From Ferruginibacter albus (GTDB lineage: Bacteria; Bacteroidota; Bacteroidia; Chitinophagales; Chitinophagaceae), in assembly GCF_020042285.1 (NCBI RefSeq), contig NZ_CP083388.1:894001-958000 (forward strand): DNA of 64,000 nucleotides, written 5' to 3'. The notes beneath the pieces are model-generated. The model was not told where the DNA came from and searched no databases. It saw only the letters and a program-made list of their open reading frames with translations. Of the stretch, positions 8,199-17,144 are shown piece after piece. Each line of letters starts with the position of its first letter. Within the stretch, counting starts at the first letter, position 1. The translations under genes were made by a program, and so were the position numbers.

Positions 8199-9395
8199 TT
8201 GAAAGTGATAGACAAAGAATCTCTCGAAATTCAAGACGATATTATTGCAATCAATAGTATCGAGGGAGTTAATACAATCCTTCAAGTAGTGTGTTTAACG
8301 ACAGGCATGGGCTTTTCTACTATTGCACGAGTGACCAAGAAAAAGTGGGTTGCATGTGTCATAAGAGATGAAATCAATTTTGGATTAAAGGCAGGAGGTG
8401 AACTCGTATTGGAATCAACCATCTGCCATGAAATTGAACAATCACACCAAGCCGTTATTATTGAGCATGTTGCAACTGATCCGGTATTTGCGAATCATCA
8501 TACGCCACTACAATATGGGTTTCAAAGCTATATCTCAATGCCCATCGTATTAAAGAACGGCGATTTTTTTGGAACATTGTGCGCTATTGATCCGCAGCCA
8601 AATGATTTAAAAAATCCTAAGATCATTGGCATGTTTCAGCTCTTTGCAAAACTAATCTCCATGAATTTAGACAGTGTTAGAGAATTAGCAAATGCAGAGG
8701 CAAAACTTTTGGAAGAACAACAACTGTCAGAGTTGCGAGAGCAGTTTATTGCTATATTAAGTCATGATCTCCGTAACCCTGTTGGCGCAACGTTGAATAG
8801 TGCTCAAATGATACATTTGTTTTCTAAAGATGAACAGGTTTTAAAGCTTAGCGAAGTAATACTAAGGGCATCACACCGAATAAAAGTACTTGTTGATAAT
8901 GTGAATGATTTTGCTAAAGCCAGACTAGGTGCTGGCATTAATCTAAATTACGATGAAGGGGACATTGAGAAAACTCTAAAAGAAATTATCAATGAGCATA
9001 AGATGATTTCAAAGCATGCAAAATTCGATACGCAGTTCAATATAACAAAGCCCATTTCCTACGATGCAAACAGAATAGGGCAACTTTTTTCTAATTTGCT
9101 GAGTAATGCCATTGCATATAGCAAAGATGAAAAGCCCATTAAAATAAAAGCAGACATCGACGCTGATAAATTTATTTTATCAGTAAGTAATGCCAGTGAT
9201 AAAATACCGGATGCTATCCGTGCTCGATTATTCCAGCCTTTCTTTAGAGGTGAAGCAAAACCTAATAGCGAAGGGTTAGGACTTGGACTCTATATTTGCT
9301 CTCAAATTGCAAAAGCTCACAAAGGTTCGCTTGTAGTGGAATCAGATAACGATCAGACATGTTTTACGCTGAAAATTCCAACCGTTTTGAATTAA
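8199..9395 (+). CDS. GAF-domain sensor histidine kinase
   Basis: 398 residues, and no membrane segment, so it is cytosolic. A GAF domain (about residues 24-160) has the typical TGMGFSTIARV and FFGTLCAIDP motifs. A short coiled linker (about 165-182) precedes the HisKA domain, with H189 in ILSHDLRNP as phosphorylation site. The HATPase domain has its N box at QLFSNLLSNAIAYS and a glycine-rich LGLGLYICSQIA. No ATG exists upstream of the GAF core. Translation must start at TTG (8199) or GTG (8205), because the first ATG (residue 37) would cut the GAF domain. It is flanked by receivers 49 bp upstream and 57 bp downstream, which are the likely phosphotransfer partners. Confidence 0.9.
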   Translation: MKVIDKESLEIQDDIIAINSIEGVNTILQVVCLTTGMGFSTIARVTKKKWVACVIRDEINFGLKAGGELVLESTICHEIEQSHQAVIIEHVATDPVFANHHTPLQYGFQSYISMPIVLKNGDFFGTLCAIDPQPNDLKNPKIIGMFQLFAKLISMNLDSVRELANAEAKLLEEQQLSELREQFIAILSHDLRNPVGATLNSAQMIHLFSKDEQVLKLSEVILRASHRIKVLVDNVNDFAKARLGAGINLNYDEGDIEKTLKEIINEHKMISKHAKFDTQFNITKPISYDANRIGQLFSNLLSNAIAYSKDEKPIKIKADIDADKFILSVSNASDKIPDAIRARLFQPFFRGEAKPNSEGLGLGLYICSQIAKAHKGSLVVESDNDQTCFTLKIPTVLN

Positions 9396-9452
9396 TGATT
9401 CATTTTACCTTTATTGGCTGAATTGTTGTTTAATTATAGGTAAATAAGATAT

Positions 9453-9815
9453 ATGAATGAAAAGTGCGCTGTACTCCTAGTTGATGATGATGAAGATTTG
9501 CTTCTTCTTATGAGCATACGATTACGTACGGAAAGATATAAGGTCGAAATTTCCCCAAACTGCGAAAATATCATTGACGTTATGAAAAAATTCCAACCTG
9601 ATATTATTCTACTAGATATACGCATGAATGGCATTGACGGAGCTTCCGTATGCAAACTTTTAAAAGGAAATCAGAGTACTCATGGTATTTTGATTTATAT
9701 GCTTTCAGGAAATGATGATATAAAAGAAGTGAGCGAAAAATGTGGTTCAGACGGGTATATTTCAAAACCGTTTAGCATTGAGAAGATCAACTCTATTTTT
9801 GAGAAAATACAATAA
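9453..9815 (+). CDS. Single-domain response regulator
   Basis: 120-residue receiver and the third gene of the kinase cassette. The acidic triad is D11-D13 in VDDDED, the phosphoacceptor D55 is in DIILLDIRM, the Ser is in YMLSGND, and the Lys is in ISKPF. No DNA-binding domain. One kinase flanked by two receivers suggests either competition for phosphate (a phosphate sink) or two separate outputs. Confidence 0.9.
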   Translation: MNEKCAVLLVDDDEDLLLLMSIRLRTERYKVEISPNCENIIDVMKKFQPDIILLDIRMNGIDGASVCKLLKGNQSTHGILIYMLSGNDDIKEVSEKCGSDGYISKPFSIEKINSIFEKIQ

Positions 9816-9892
9816 GCATATGCTAGGTTCGTTATAGGCAAGAGAATTTAATGGACTTAAAATCTCTGAAAGACTAACCTATAATTTATTTT

Positions 9893-9920
9893 ACGGTAGC
9901 TCATCGCTACCGTATTTTAG
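9893..9920 (+). terminator. Terminator after the receiver/kinase cassette
   Basis: ACGGTAGC, a TCATC loop and GCTACCGT form a perfect 8-bp stem followed by ATTTTAGTTT. It closes the 7760-9815 operon. Confidence 0.65.
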
Positions 9921-10208
9921 TTTACGTACTATTACAACGTAGTTTTCCTCTTGTACATAAAAGCAATATGCAGTATCTTAGGATATTCTTAGCTGTTATA
10001 ATAGAGATTCGCCTCTATGTAAAAAACAAACACACCCTACCGAACTTCTTTTCAGTCATAGTACGTTAAGTAATGCTTCATGGCAAGAAGCTGTAACAAT
10101 AATAAACCGAGCCCTCTATAGTCCCGTTTTTAAGTTCAGTATCTTTTGCAGGTTTTTCCGTTTAGCCCCCATTATTTGAAATGCCTGCTCTAGTTCAATC
10201 AAAGCACC

Positions 10209-10235
10209 AAAGTCATTGCTCTATGCAATGACTTT
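10209..10235. other. Orphan perfect hairpin in a 500-bp gap
   Basis: AAAGTCATTGC, a TCTAT loop and GCAATGACTTT form a perfect 11-bp stem but lack a following T-run. Its left arm is the same as the left arm of the terminator at 28369-28400. The rest of the gap (9921-10208) holds no gene I can support. A short minus-strand frame with coding-like composition (ends near 10118) is too brief to call. Confidence 0.45.
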
Positions 10236-10296
10236 GTAGTTAAAGTAAGGGAGTAATTCTAGGAACGGCTTAAATAATGCCTTTGCTGCAAAACAA

Positions 10297-10319
10297 AAAG
10301 GCAGTTGAGTACTGCCTTT
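10297..10319 (-). terminator. Terminator of the lactonase-like lipoprotein
   Basis: AAAGGCAGT, a TGAGT loop and ACTGCCTTT form a perfect 9-bp stem, flanked by A/T runs on both sides. It lies 26 bp past the stop of 10345-11592 and could act in both directions. Confidence 0.65.
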
Positions 10320-10344
10320 AAATTATAATATAATAATAAGTTTC

Positions 10345-11592
10345 CTATAATACCACTACTCCTTGCGGTCTAACAGTTGAAGCAACAGGTAATGACAATG
10401 GTTCTGTTGGTTCCGATACCGTACCATCTGCTGCAACTTTTAATACATGCAAAAGGTTATAGCTTCCTAACCCAAAGGTTGGATTAGTATATTGACTAAC
10501 GACGTACAACATTTTTTCTGAAGGTGAAAAACTTAATGAAAATGTTTCGCTCGTGGTAAACGACAATCCCATTGCCATATACAGTGGGCCGGAATTCTTT
10601 AAGGTTAATTTTTGCAGCGCAGCAGGGGCTGCTGCAGCCGACGTATTAAAGACTGAAACCGTATTTTCTGCTGAGTTTAATGTATATAAGCGTGTACCGG
10701 CTTTATTCGTGCGGAGCCAACACACGGCTGGACCGGATGCGATTGAAGTCTCAAAGGATAATGCGCCTGTTGTATTATTGATGGAATATACACCTACCTT
10801 TCCGGCAAGTGGAAATCCAACATATAAAACATCATTCGTAGGATGTTGCCATAGTCCCAATGCGCCACCCATATCGGGAATGGTTTGTGGTGTTCCTGCT
10901 GCTGGTGATAATTTACCCGTTGTTGGTGAAATAGTAAATGAGCGCAATGTTCCAACCGGAGGGGTATTCATAAATCCTAAAAAGTCCGCTCCAAATAAAA
11001 AGCGACCATTCGTAGATACTAATGCCTGCGAAGGTGAAACTCCAGCTGTTGTCTCAAATGTTGAATTTGCTACATGGCTAAGCGACCCATTGTTGTCAAG
11101 TGTAAAAACCGTATAATTCGGATTCGATGGATTAGTCATTTTACTCACATTCGCTGATTGATTAACAACATAAATATATTTCCCTTTTTGTCCGATACTT
11201 ACCGGATTGTCCCCATGCGAATCAAATGGTGAGCCGGTAACCGGAGTTAATGTACCGTATTGGGATATTTTAAATACTGAAATTGTATTGCTTCCTACAT
11301 TTACGGCGAGCAGAAATTTTTTATCCGTTGTAAGGATGACTTGTTGATCATTGTCATCAGGTCCTAAAACTTGCGTAGGATTTGCAATGCCTTTTCCTCC
11401 TGTTGCAAACGGACTTCCCGGCAAAGGAACTAAGGCGGTATCATTCCAATAATAAGCAAGTATTGCATTATTATCGTTATCGTTAGTTTCTAAATACACA
11501 ATATCAACATTGCGATTACTAGGATTACTTCCCTTTTGACAAGCTGCTAACAGTAACCCTACAACAGCAACTGCGTACAAATATCGTTTCAT
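10345..11592 (-). CDS. Lactonase-type seven-bladed beta-propeller lipoprotein
   Basis: 415 residues. A lipoprotein signal with lipobox LLAAC places it on the envelope. The rest matches the lactonase/YncE beta-propeller family, with recurring blade motifs such as LPGSPFATGG, LTPVTGSPFD and SVFKISQYGTLTPV, each roughly 50 residues apart. Members include 6-phosphogluconolactonase-like proteins, but most envelope versions have no demonstrated activity. A catalytic claim would be inference. It has its own terminator. Confidence 0.8.
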   Translation of the reverse strand: MKRYLYAVAVVGLLLAACQKGSNPSNRNVDIVYLETNDNDNNAILAYYWNDTALVPLPGSPFATGGKGIANPTQVLGPDDNDQQVILTTDKKFLLAVNVGSNTISVFKISQYGTLTPVTGSPFDSHGDNPVSIGQKGKYIYVVNQSANVSKMTNPSNPNYTVFTLDNNGSLSHVANSTFETTAGVSPSQALVSTNGRFLFGADFLGFMNTPPVGTLRSFTISPTTGKLSPAAGTPQTIPDMGGALGLWQHPTNDVLYVGFPLAGKVGVYSINNTTGALSFETSIASGPAVCWLRTNKAGTRLYTLNSAENTVSVFNTSAAAAPAALQKLTLKNSGPLYMAMGLSFTTSETFSLSFSPSEKMLYVVSQYTNPTFGLGSYNLLHVLKVAADGTVSEPTEPLSLPVASTVRPQGVVVL

Positions 11593-11754
11593 GCTTTTAA
11601 AGTTTAAGTGATAAATAAATATATTTTATTCATTATTTGTCACAGACCATGCCACGTATTTTTACACGTTAATATGTAAAAAGGTAAATAATAGGGGGGA
11701 ATATTTTGCTCATGATGCGATTAAAAGCGATTTAAGAAATCACTGTGTTATTAT

Positions 11755-13030
11755 TATACCTAAGCAATACTTCATATATTATATTAAAGGGTAGATAATT
11801 AGGTTACTGCCTTATTTATTTTAGATTCGGTATTTCTACTTTGTTTCTTTTCGGAGTTTTGTTATCTCTAAGCTTCCAGATTGTTTAATAATTTCTCATA
11901 ATACGAGACAATGCTATTTTAATTTGAAGTTTACAATAAAACTCATTCAAATAGATTCATGGCAAGTTATTTGGCTGAGGTATGTAATGAGTAAAGTACT
12001 AATTATAGAAGACCAACAAGATATTTGTTTTCTATTGACAACTCTTGCCAAACAAAGGAAGATATATCCTGATTGTGTTCAGACTATCACAGAAGCCTTA
12101 CCCTTACTAAGAACAACAGATTACAATGTAATCTTTTTAGATAGCAACTCGCCATATGGATTAAACACTGAATACATTGACAAATTGAAACGCTATAGTA
12201 ATTCAAAGTTATTTGTCTTTACCGCCTTTGGCAATGACGAAATAGAAACTTTAGGCTTACAAAAAGGCGCCTATGCCTTTATTCATAAACCGTTTAGTTA
12301 TTATGATATTCAACAAATTTTTCAATCACTGTAACTCTGGTTAGTTCTGTATAGCTTACTGCCTTAATCCAGCAATGAGATTAATCGTAAGCGCAACCAC
12401 AAAAGTATTGAGTGCAAAGGATAATATGCCATGAGCTAGTACTGTTCTACGTATATGTGGATCCGACACTTGAACATCAGAAACTTGAAAAGTCATTCCA
12501 ATAACAAAAGAAAAATAAGCAAAATCAAGGTAGTCGGGTTTTAGTTCATTCGGAAATTCAAGTACTTTAGTAGATTGTGCATTCTTTGATTTAAAGTAAT
12601 ACATGTGTGCATAGTGAAACGTAAATAACGTATGCACAAGTATCCAACTCGACATCATTCCAATTACTGATATTACTTCAACTAGGGTTTTATGTGATTG
12701 CATTTTATTTGAAAGCATCAGTAATAATACGGTAAACATAGCGGCACAAGAGCTACAAAGTACACTCAACAATACAAACAGACGACTACCATCTTCTTTA
12801 TTGGCCTTTTTAATAATTTCTGAAACTGGCAGGTTAAAGAATACAAATGCACTTGTAGAAATAAAAGCTATTGCAAATCCAGTCCAAAGAATTAAAATCA
12901 TCAACAACACGTCAAAATGAAATCTATAAATACAACAATAGATTAGAAGAGATACGATAAGACTTAGCAAGATTCTTTGTAACGGATGCAGATGTAAAAA
13001 CATAGTAAATGTTATTATAAAGAAAGGTAA
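11755..13030 (+). repeat. Direct segmental duplication, copy 1 (partner 30059-31680)
   Basis: This copy begins with leftovers of the Anbu start codon region (about 11755-11785, matching 30059-30090) and the 3' end of the YtxH gene (about 11815-11860). About 590 bp of the partner (30155-30750, most of YtxH and all of DUF1328) are missing. Similarity then resumes near 11900 and continues through the receiver and the DUF1345 gene. Receiver and DUF1345 are intact here and broken in the partner. Boundaries are by eye. Confidence 0.85.
11987..12334 (+). CDS. Single-domain response regulator (intact copy of a duplicated gene)
   Basis: 115-residue receiver from MSKVLIIEDQQD. The frame is open from 11924, but the receiver fold begins at the second methionine, as in the paralogue at 24181. 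The phosphoacceptor Asp is in VIFLDSNSP, the conserved Thr in VFTAFGND, and the Lys in IHKPF. It is closest in the window to the receiver at 24181-24537. A decayed copy with a lost ATG and two frameshifts lies at 30835-31182. The convergent DUF1345 gene is also shared by both copies. Confidence 0.88.
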   Translation: MSKVLIIEDQQDICFLLTTLAKQRKIYPDCVQTITEALPLLRTTDYNVIFLDSNSPYGLNTEYIDKLKRYSNSKLFVFTAFGNDEIETLGLQKGAYAFIHKPFSYYDIQQIFQSL

Positions 13031-13033
13031 CAA
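12356..13033 (-). CDS. DUF1345 family inner-membrane protein
   Basis: 225 residues with five or six hydrophobic helices. The C-terminal part carries the DUF1345 signature DFAYFSFVIGMTFQVSDVQV, followed by HIRRTVLAHG and a last helix NTFVVALTINLIAG. DUF1345 proteins are predicted integral membrane proteins of unknown function. The start may be 13033 (MLPFF) or 13003 (MFLHLHP). It is convergent with the receiver gene, 21 bp apart. A second copy at 31206-31653 has lost an internal segment of about 210 bp. Confidence 0.85.
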   Translation of the reverse strand: MLPFFIITFTMFLHLHPLQRILLSLIVSLLIYCCIYRFHFDVLLMILILWTGFAIAFISTSAFVFFNLPVSEIIKKANKEDGSRLFVLLSVLCSSCAAMFTVLLLMLSNKMQSHKTLVEVISVIGMMSSWILVHTLFTFHYAHMYYFKSKNAQSTKVLEFPNELKPDYLDFAYFSFVIGMTFQVSDVQVSDPHIRRTVLAHGILSFALNTFVVALTINLIAGLRQ

Positions 13034-13242
13034 ATCTTTACATAGAAATACATTTTACTACTCATGTTTCATGAGTAGTTTTTGCTCTGCGTCTATTTCT
13101 TTTTGATCTTCAATGGTATTCATTTTCTTTGTGACGTCTTTTTTAAGATTTCAAATTGCTCCTCGCTAGATTAATTAATATGGTAATTTTTAAGGAAATT
13201 CGACATAATCGATAGAGCGAGTAAGTACAGCATCAAATTATT

Positions 13243-13794
13243 TTATAGATAAGAATATTTGGAAGTATTTAGAGAGTTTTTCAAAGAATTAACTCCCGAT
13301 CGCAGAATTGTTTTAACGGTTCCTAACGGTTTTCCAATTTCTTTAGAAACTTGTTGATGTGTGTATCCTTCAAAGTAAAATTTATGCAAAACTGTACTAT
13401 GCAATGGTTTTAATTTAACTACATGCTTTCTTAAAAACATTATATCAAAATTTGTCAGTTCCTTATATGGAATATTCATAACAATACTATTATATTGCCC
13501 TGTTCGATACTGCTTTTGATGGTGCTTGCTTTTAATATAATCAATGGTTGTGTTTCGTGCTATTATCGCCATCCAGGTAAATAGCCTCCCTTTAAAAGAG
13601 TCATAACTTGAAAAGTTATTCCATATTTTAATAAAGACTTCCTGCAAAATATCCTCAGAAATAGTTTTATCCATAGCTACCTTTATTATTATGCCATTTA
13701 GTGCAGGGGCATAATTGTCATATAAATAAGAGAAGGCATATTTATCGTTTTGTTGTAGGCAAGCAATTAATTCTTCTTCAGTATATGTTCTCAT
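13243..13794 (-). CDS. ECF-type RNA polymerase sigma factor
   Basis: 183 residues. Region 2 (about residues 20-90) includes DILQEVFIKIWNNFSSYD and GRLFTWMAIIARNTTIDYIK. Region 4 (about 125-175) includes HQQVSKEIGKPLGTVKTILR, a helix-turn-helix for -35 recognition. The lengths fit the sigma-70 ECF family. No anti-sigma gene (FecR/DUF4974 or zinc-finger type) is adjacent, so its control and regulon are unknown. The neighbourhood of stress-type genes suggests a stress regulator, by inference only. Confidence 0.9.
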   Translation of the reverse strand: MRTYTEEELIACLQQNDKYAFSYLYDNYAPALNGIIIKVAMDKTISEDILQEVFIKIWNNFSSYDSFKGRLFTWMAIIARNTTIDYIKSKHHQKQYRTGQYNSIVMNIPYKELTNFDIMFLRKHVVKLKPLHSTVLHKFYFEGYTHQQVSKEIGKPLGTVKTILRSGVNSLKNSLNTSKYSYL

Positions 13795-14247
13795 GCAGCG
13801 TTTTGTTCGTTATTATTTTTATTTATACAGACAATACAAGTTTATAACCAGTTTTAAAATACTGGTTTTTAATATAGTTTAAATATTATCTGAGGCATAA
13901 CTTCCACAAAGAGCTAAATATTATCTCCAATTTGAATTAATTATTTAGTTTTTTAAGCTTAATAAACTCTTGTATTACGGTTTTCATTTACACCGTTGCT
14001 TTATTGCCCGTAGAAGATTGGATGATTAATTTGCATATAACAAGATAATATTGAACGACTTTCTTATTATGATGCCAAACTATGGCTGAATTATTGTTTT
14101 ATTAAGGACATTCTAATTGAAATAGCCTGCTTAGTCGCAATTACTTTAAGTTATTTTCTAAGCAAGGACTTTAAACAAAGGAATAAATTCCACACAAACT
14201 GGAAAGAAAAACATTTTAAAAACAATTACACAAAAAACATTCATCGT
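13795..14247. other. Divergent intergenic region
   Basis: 450 bp between the divergent sigma-factor and esterase genes. AT-rich. No gene, hairpin or exact promoter match recognised. Confidence 0.4.
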
Positions 14248-15378
14248 ATGAACTTTAAGTTTTCCATTCTAGTAAGAGTAATAGTTGCAGTTATTATTAT
14301 AGGTTTTTCTTCCTGCAATACCGGTAGTAATTCAACCCCAGAAAAAGAGGTTAAGGACAGTGTTGTAAAGGAAAATAAAAAAATAGAATTAAAACCTGTT
14401 GGTGCGACACCAGCGTGGGGTCCATCTATTAAACCTGAAATGGCAGTCGTCATTGAGAAATTAGTAAGTCTTGGAGGTAACCCAATTGAAACATTGTCTG
14501 CACAAGAAGCACGAATGCAACCAACACCAACTGATGCAGTAATGGGCGTTATGAAGGATAACAAAATGGAAGTGCCGCCTACTCTTTGTGATACAATGGG
14601 TAAAGATATACCAGTAACATCCGGAACTGTACATGCCAGGATTTATACACCAAAAACAGGTAAAGGACCGTTTCCAATAATTGTATATTATCATGGTGGT
14701 GGTTGGGTAATTGCAGATAATAATGTGTACAGTGCTAGCGCACAATCTTTATGTGAAATGACCAGTGCGATAGTTGTATCCATTGAATATCCAAAGGGTC
14801 CTGAGCATAAATTTCCTGCAGCTCATGTTGCTTCTTTTGATGCTTATAAATGGGTTCTATCAAATGCCACATCTATGAATGGCGATTCTTCTAAAATTGC
14901 TGTTGTTGGTGAAAGCGCTGGTGGAAACCTTGCTGCGAATATTTCTATTATGTCACGTGACAATAAAATTAAAATGCCTGTATATGAAGTATTGATCTAT
15001 CCCGTTGCAAATAACGATATGATGAGTGAAAGCTATAGTAAATATGCAGATGCCAAACCATTGAATAAAGCAATGATGATGTGGTTTGTTAAAAACGAAT
15101 TAAGTTCAAGTGCACAAGCTGCAGATCCACGTATTAGTTTAGTTAAAGCTAATCTTGCAGGATTACCTCCAACGCTAATTATTGGAGCTGAAATTGATCC
15201 ATTGCAAACAGAAGGCAAACTCCTCAGTGATAAATTAAAAGAAGCAAAAGTTGAAACCGATTACGAGTTATATAACGGTGTTACTCATGAGTTTTTTGGA
15301 ATGGCAGCAGTTGTTCCCCAAGCACGGGATGCACAATCTTTGGTGGCAAAAAAACTTAAATCTGCTTTTGGAAACTAA
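14248..15378 (+). CDS. Alpha/beta-hydrolase esterase/lipase (HSL/GDXG family), lipoprotein
   Basis: 376 residues. Lipobox FSSC (C23) indicates a lipoprotein. The hydrolase core has the oxyanion motif HGGGW (149-153), the nucleophile S223 in GESAGG, the acid D317 in EIDPLQTEG and H347 in GVTHEFFG. This is the complete triad of the hormone-sensitive-lipase-like carboxylesterases that act on short acyl esters. An extra region of about 100 residues precedes the core, with a low-complexity K/E linker after the lipobox. The substrate is unknown. The receiver gene follows 41 bp later. Confidence 0.87.
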   Translation: MNFKFSILVRVIVAVIIIGFSSCNTGSNSTPEKEVKDSVVKENKKIELKPVGATPAWGPSIKPEMAVVIEKLVSLGGNPIETLSAQEARMQPTPTDAVMGVMKDNKMEVPPTLCDTMGKDIPVTSGTVHARIYTPKTGKGPFPIIVYYHGGGWVIADNNVYSASAQSLCEMTSAIVVSIEYPKGPEHKFPAAHVASFDAYKWVLSNATSMNGDSSKIAVVGESAGGNLAANISIMSRDNKIKMPVYEVLIYPVANNDMMSESYSKYADAKPLNKAMMMWFVKNELSSSAQAADPRISLVKANLAGLPPTLIIGAEIDPLQTEGKLLSDKLKEAKVETDYELYNGVTHEFFGMAAVVPQARDAQSLVAKKLKSAFGN

Positions 15379-15419
15379 TAAATCATAGGATTAAACTTAC
15401 TTACAAACAAATACTACCT

Positions 15420-15794
15420 ATGAAAGGAAAAATTTTAATTATAGAAGATGAATTTGAGCTATGCTTATTATTAAAGCTTCATTTGATTTCACGAGAATAT
15501 CAAGTTGAGATGGCATACAACTTACAAGATGGTTTAAAAAAACTTGAAGATTATTCTCCGGATGTAGTTTTTTTAGACAATAACCTCCCTGATGGCAATG
15601 GTTGGGACTCGATAACAAAAATTGCTGAAAAATACCCACAAGTTCAAATAAATCTAATTACAGGAGCAAAGCATGAATACTTTAAGTATGCTGACATTAA
15701 AAATCTTTTTATGATGGAGAAACCTTTATCCAAGAAAGAAATAGATGAATATTTAAACTTGTTCGAGGATAATAAATTTCTTCTTAATAAATAA
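15420..15794 (+). CDS. Single-domain response regulator
   Basis: 124-residue receiver. The acidic residues are E9, D10 and E11, the phosphoacceptor D53 is in VVFLDNNLPDGNGW, the Thr is in NLITGAK, and the Lys is in MEKPLSKKE. No output domain and no adjacent kinase. It sits 41 bp after the esterase and 49 bp before the SDR on the same strand, so all three may be one transcript. The LDNNLPDGxG motif is shared with the receiver at 24181. Confidence 0.88.
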   Translation: MKGKILIIEDEFELCLLLKLHLISREYQVEMAYNLQDGLKKLEDYSPDVVFLDNNLPDGNGWDSITKIAEKYPQVQINLITGAKHEYFKYADIKNLFMMEKPLSKKEIDEYLNLFEDNKFLLNK

Positions 15795-15843
15795 ATACTA
15801 TAGATTATCATGAAATGAACAAAATAAAATTACATGACACAAA

Positions 15844-16815
15844 ATGGTAGAAGGTCTAAGTTTAGGATTAGCTACTATGACAATATCTCCAGTTTTTGCA
15901 ATATCTAACAAAAGTAACATGGAATTAAAATCAATTATTTTGGAAGACCCTACAACTAAATATCCTCGACCTCCTTTTAAAGAACAGTCACAACCTTGGC
16001 CAGGACTGGCAAGCAAAATGGACCCAAAGCCTGATCATGGAGAAACGAGTTATAAAGGCTCTAATCGATTAGTAGGACGTAAAGCATTAATAACTGGCGG
16101 CGATTCGGGAATGGGTAGAGCTGCTGCTATTGCTTATGCCAGAGAAGGTGCTGATGTTGCTATTAATTATTTACCTGCAGAAGAAACAGATGCGAAAGAA
16201 GTAATTGCTTTGATTAAAAAAGAAGGCAGAAAAGGAATAGCTATTCCAGGTGATTTACGAGAAGAAAGCTTTTGCCAGAAATTAGTTGCTGACGCTGTTA
16301 ATGGCTTAGGGGGATTAGACATTCTAGTGAATAATGCAGGTAGACAACAAACTAATGCTTCTATACTAGATATATCCACAGAACAATTTGATTGGACAAT
16401 GAAAACTAATATCTATGCACCATTTTGGATAATTAAAGCTGCGCTATCATATTTAAAACCCGGTTCTGTAATTATCGGTACATCTTCTGAACAAGCTTAT
16501 GATCCTTCGGCCGATTTATATGATTATGCACAAACAAAAGCCGCTACTACTAATTATATTAAATCATTAGCCAAGCAATTAGCATCTAAAGGAATACGTG
16601 TAAATGGCGTTGCGCCTGGTCCAATATGGACTGCTGTACAAATTAGTGGAGGTGCCACACAAGAAAAATTAAAACACTTTGGAGAACAGACGCCGTTTGG
16701 AAGGCCAGGTCAGCCAGCAGAGTTAGCATCTATTTATGTGCAATTAGCGGCTGCTGATGCGAGTTATGCCACAGGGCAAATATATGGTTCGTCTGGAGGT
16801 GCTGGTCAGCCTTAA
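15844..16815 (+). CDS. SDR-family oxidoreductase (YhdF/YghA type)
   Basis: 323 residues if started at 15844. An internal ATG at 15919 (MELKSIILEDPTTKYPRPPF) gives a more typical N terminus for this subfamily, since it puts the P-rich leader PRPPFKEQSQPWPG close to the start. NAD(P)-binding glycine motif TGGDSGMGRA, NNAG motif, catalytic Ser region GTSSEQAY and YAQTK active site are all present, and the C terminus has the usual ATGQIYGSSGG. Close relatives are annotated as general stress protein 39 or glucose/ribitol dehydrogenase-like. The substrate is not certain. Confidence 0.85.
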   Translation: MVEGLSLGLATMTISPVFAISNKSNMELKSIILEDPTTKYPRPPFKEQSQPWPGLASKMDPKPDHGETSYKGSNRLVGRKALITGGDSGMGRAAAIAYAREGADVAINYLPAEETDAKEVIALIKKEGRKGIAIPGDLREESFCQKLVADAVNGLGGLDILVNNAGRQQTNASILDISTEQFDWTMKTNIYAPFWIIKAALSYLKPGSVIIGTSSEQAYDPSADLYDYAQTKAATTNYIKSLAKQLASKGIRVNGVAPGPIWTAVQISGGATQEKLKHFGEQTPFGRPGQPAELASIYVQLAAADASYATGQIYGSSGGAGQP

Positions 16816-16828
16816 TTTATGATTAATC

Positions 16829-17068
16829 ATGGCAATCTATATTCAAATCTTTTGGTTAGTTGTATTAGCAATACCTATTGCCTGTGTAGCATGGACTATT
16901 ACAAATGAAGAAATATTCCAAGAGCCAAGAAAATATTGTATTGAAAAAAGCCTCCATTGTAAAAATTTTATTCAGAGAAAATTCTTTTATCTTTTTACAT
17001 GTGAATATTGTTTTAGTCATTACATAACTATTATATTTCTGTTTTTACCAATTTCAAACTTTACTTAA
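16829..17068 (+). CDS. Small membrane protein with CEYCFSHY motif, probably frameshift-truncated
   Basis: 79 residues. An N-terminal transmembrane helix (IQIFWLVVLAIPIACVAW) is followed by EEIFQEPRKYC and a CxxC-type motif FTCEYCFSHYIT leading into a second helix. The frame stops at 17068, but the +1 frame continues with LNDWRGYIIAG directly after, which reads like the loop and next helix of the same protein. I infer a one-base frameshift near 17062. The function is unknown. It lies 13 bp after the SDR. Confidence 0.5.
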   Translation: MAIYIQIFWLVVLAIPIACVAWTITNEEIFQEPRKYCIEKSLHCKNFIQRKFFYLFTCEYCFSHYITIIFLFLPISNFT

Positions 17069-17132
17069 TGATTGGAGAGGCTATATCATTGCAGGTAATG
17101 AGGATAATATACGCGCGCCATAAAAGTATACC

Positions 17133-17144
17133 TACCTTTGCAAA
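17133..17144 (+). promoter_or_regulatory. -7 promoter box immediately before the ClC start
   Basis: TACCTTTG (17133-17140) matches the Bacteroidota -7 box TAnnTTTG exactly and is only four bases from the ATG at 17145, so the transcript would have almost no leader. No TTTG is found at the expected -33 spacing. Confidence 0.4.
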
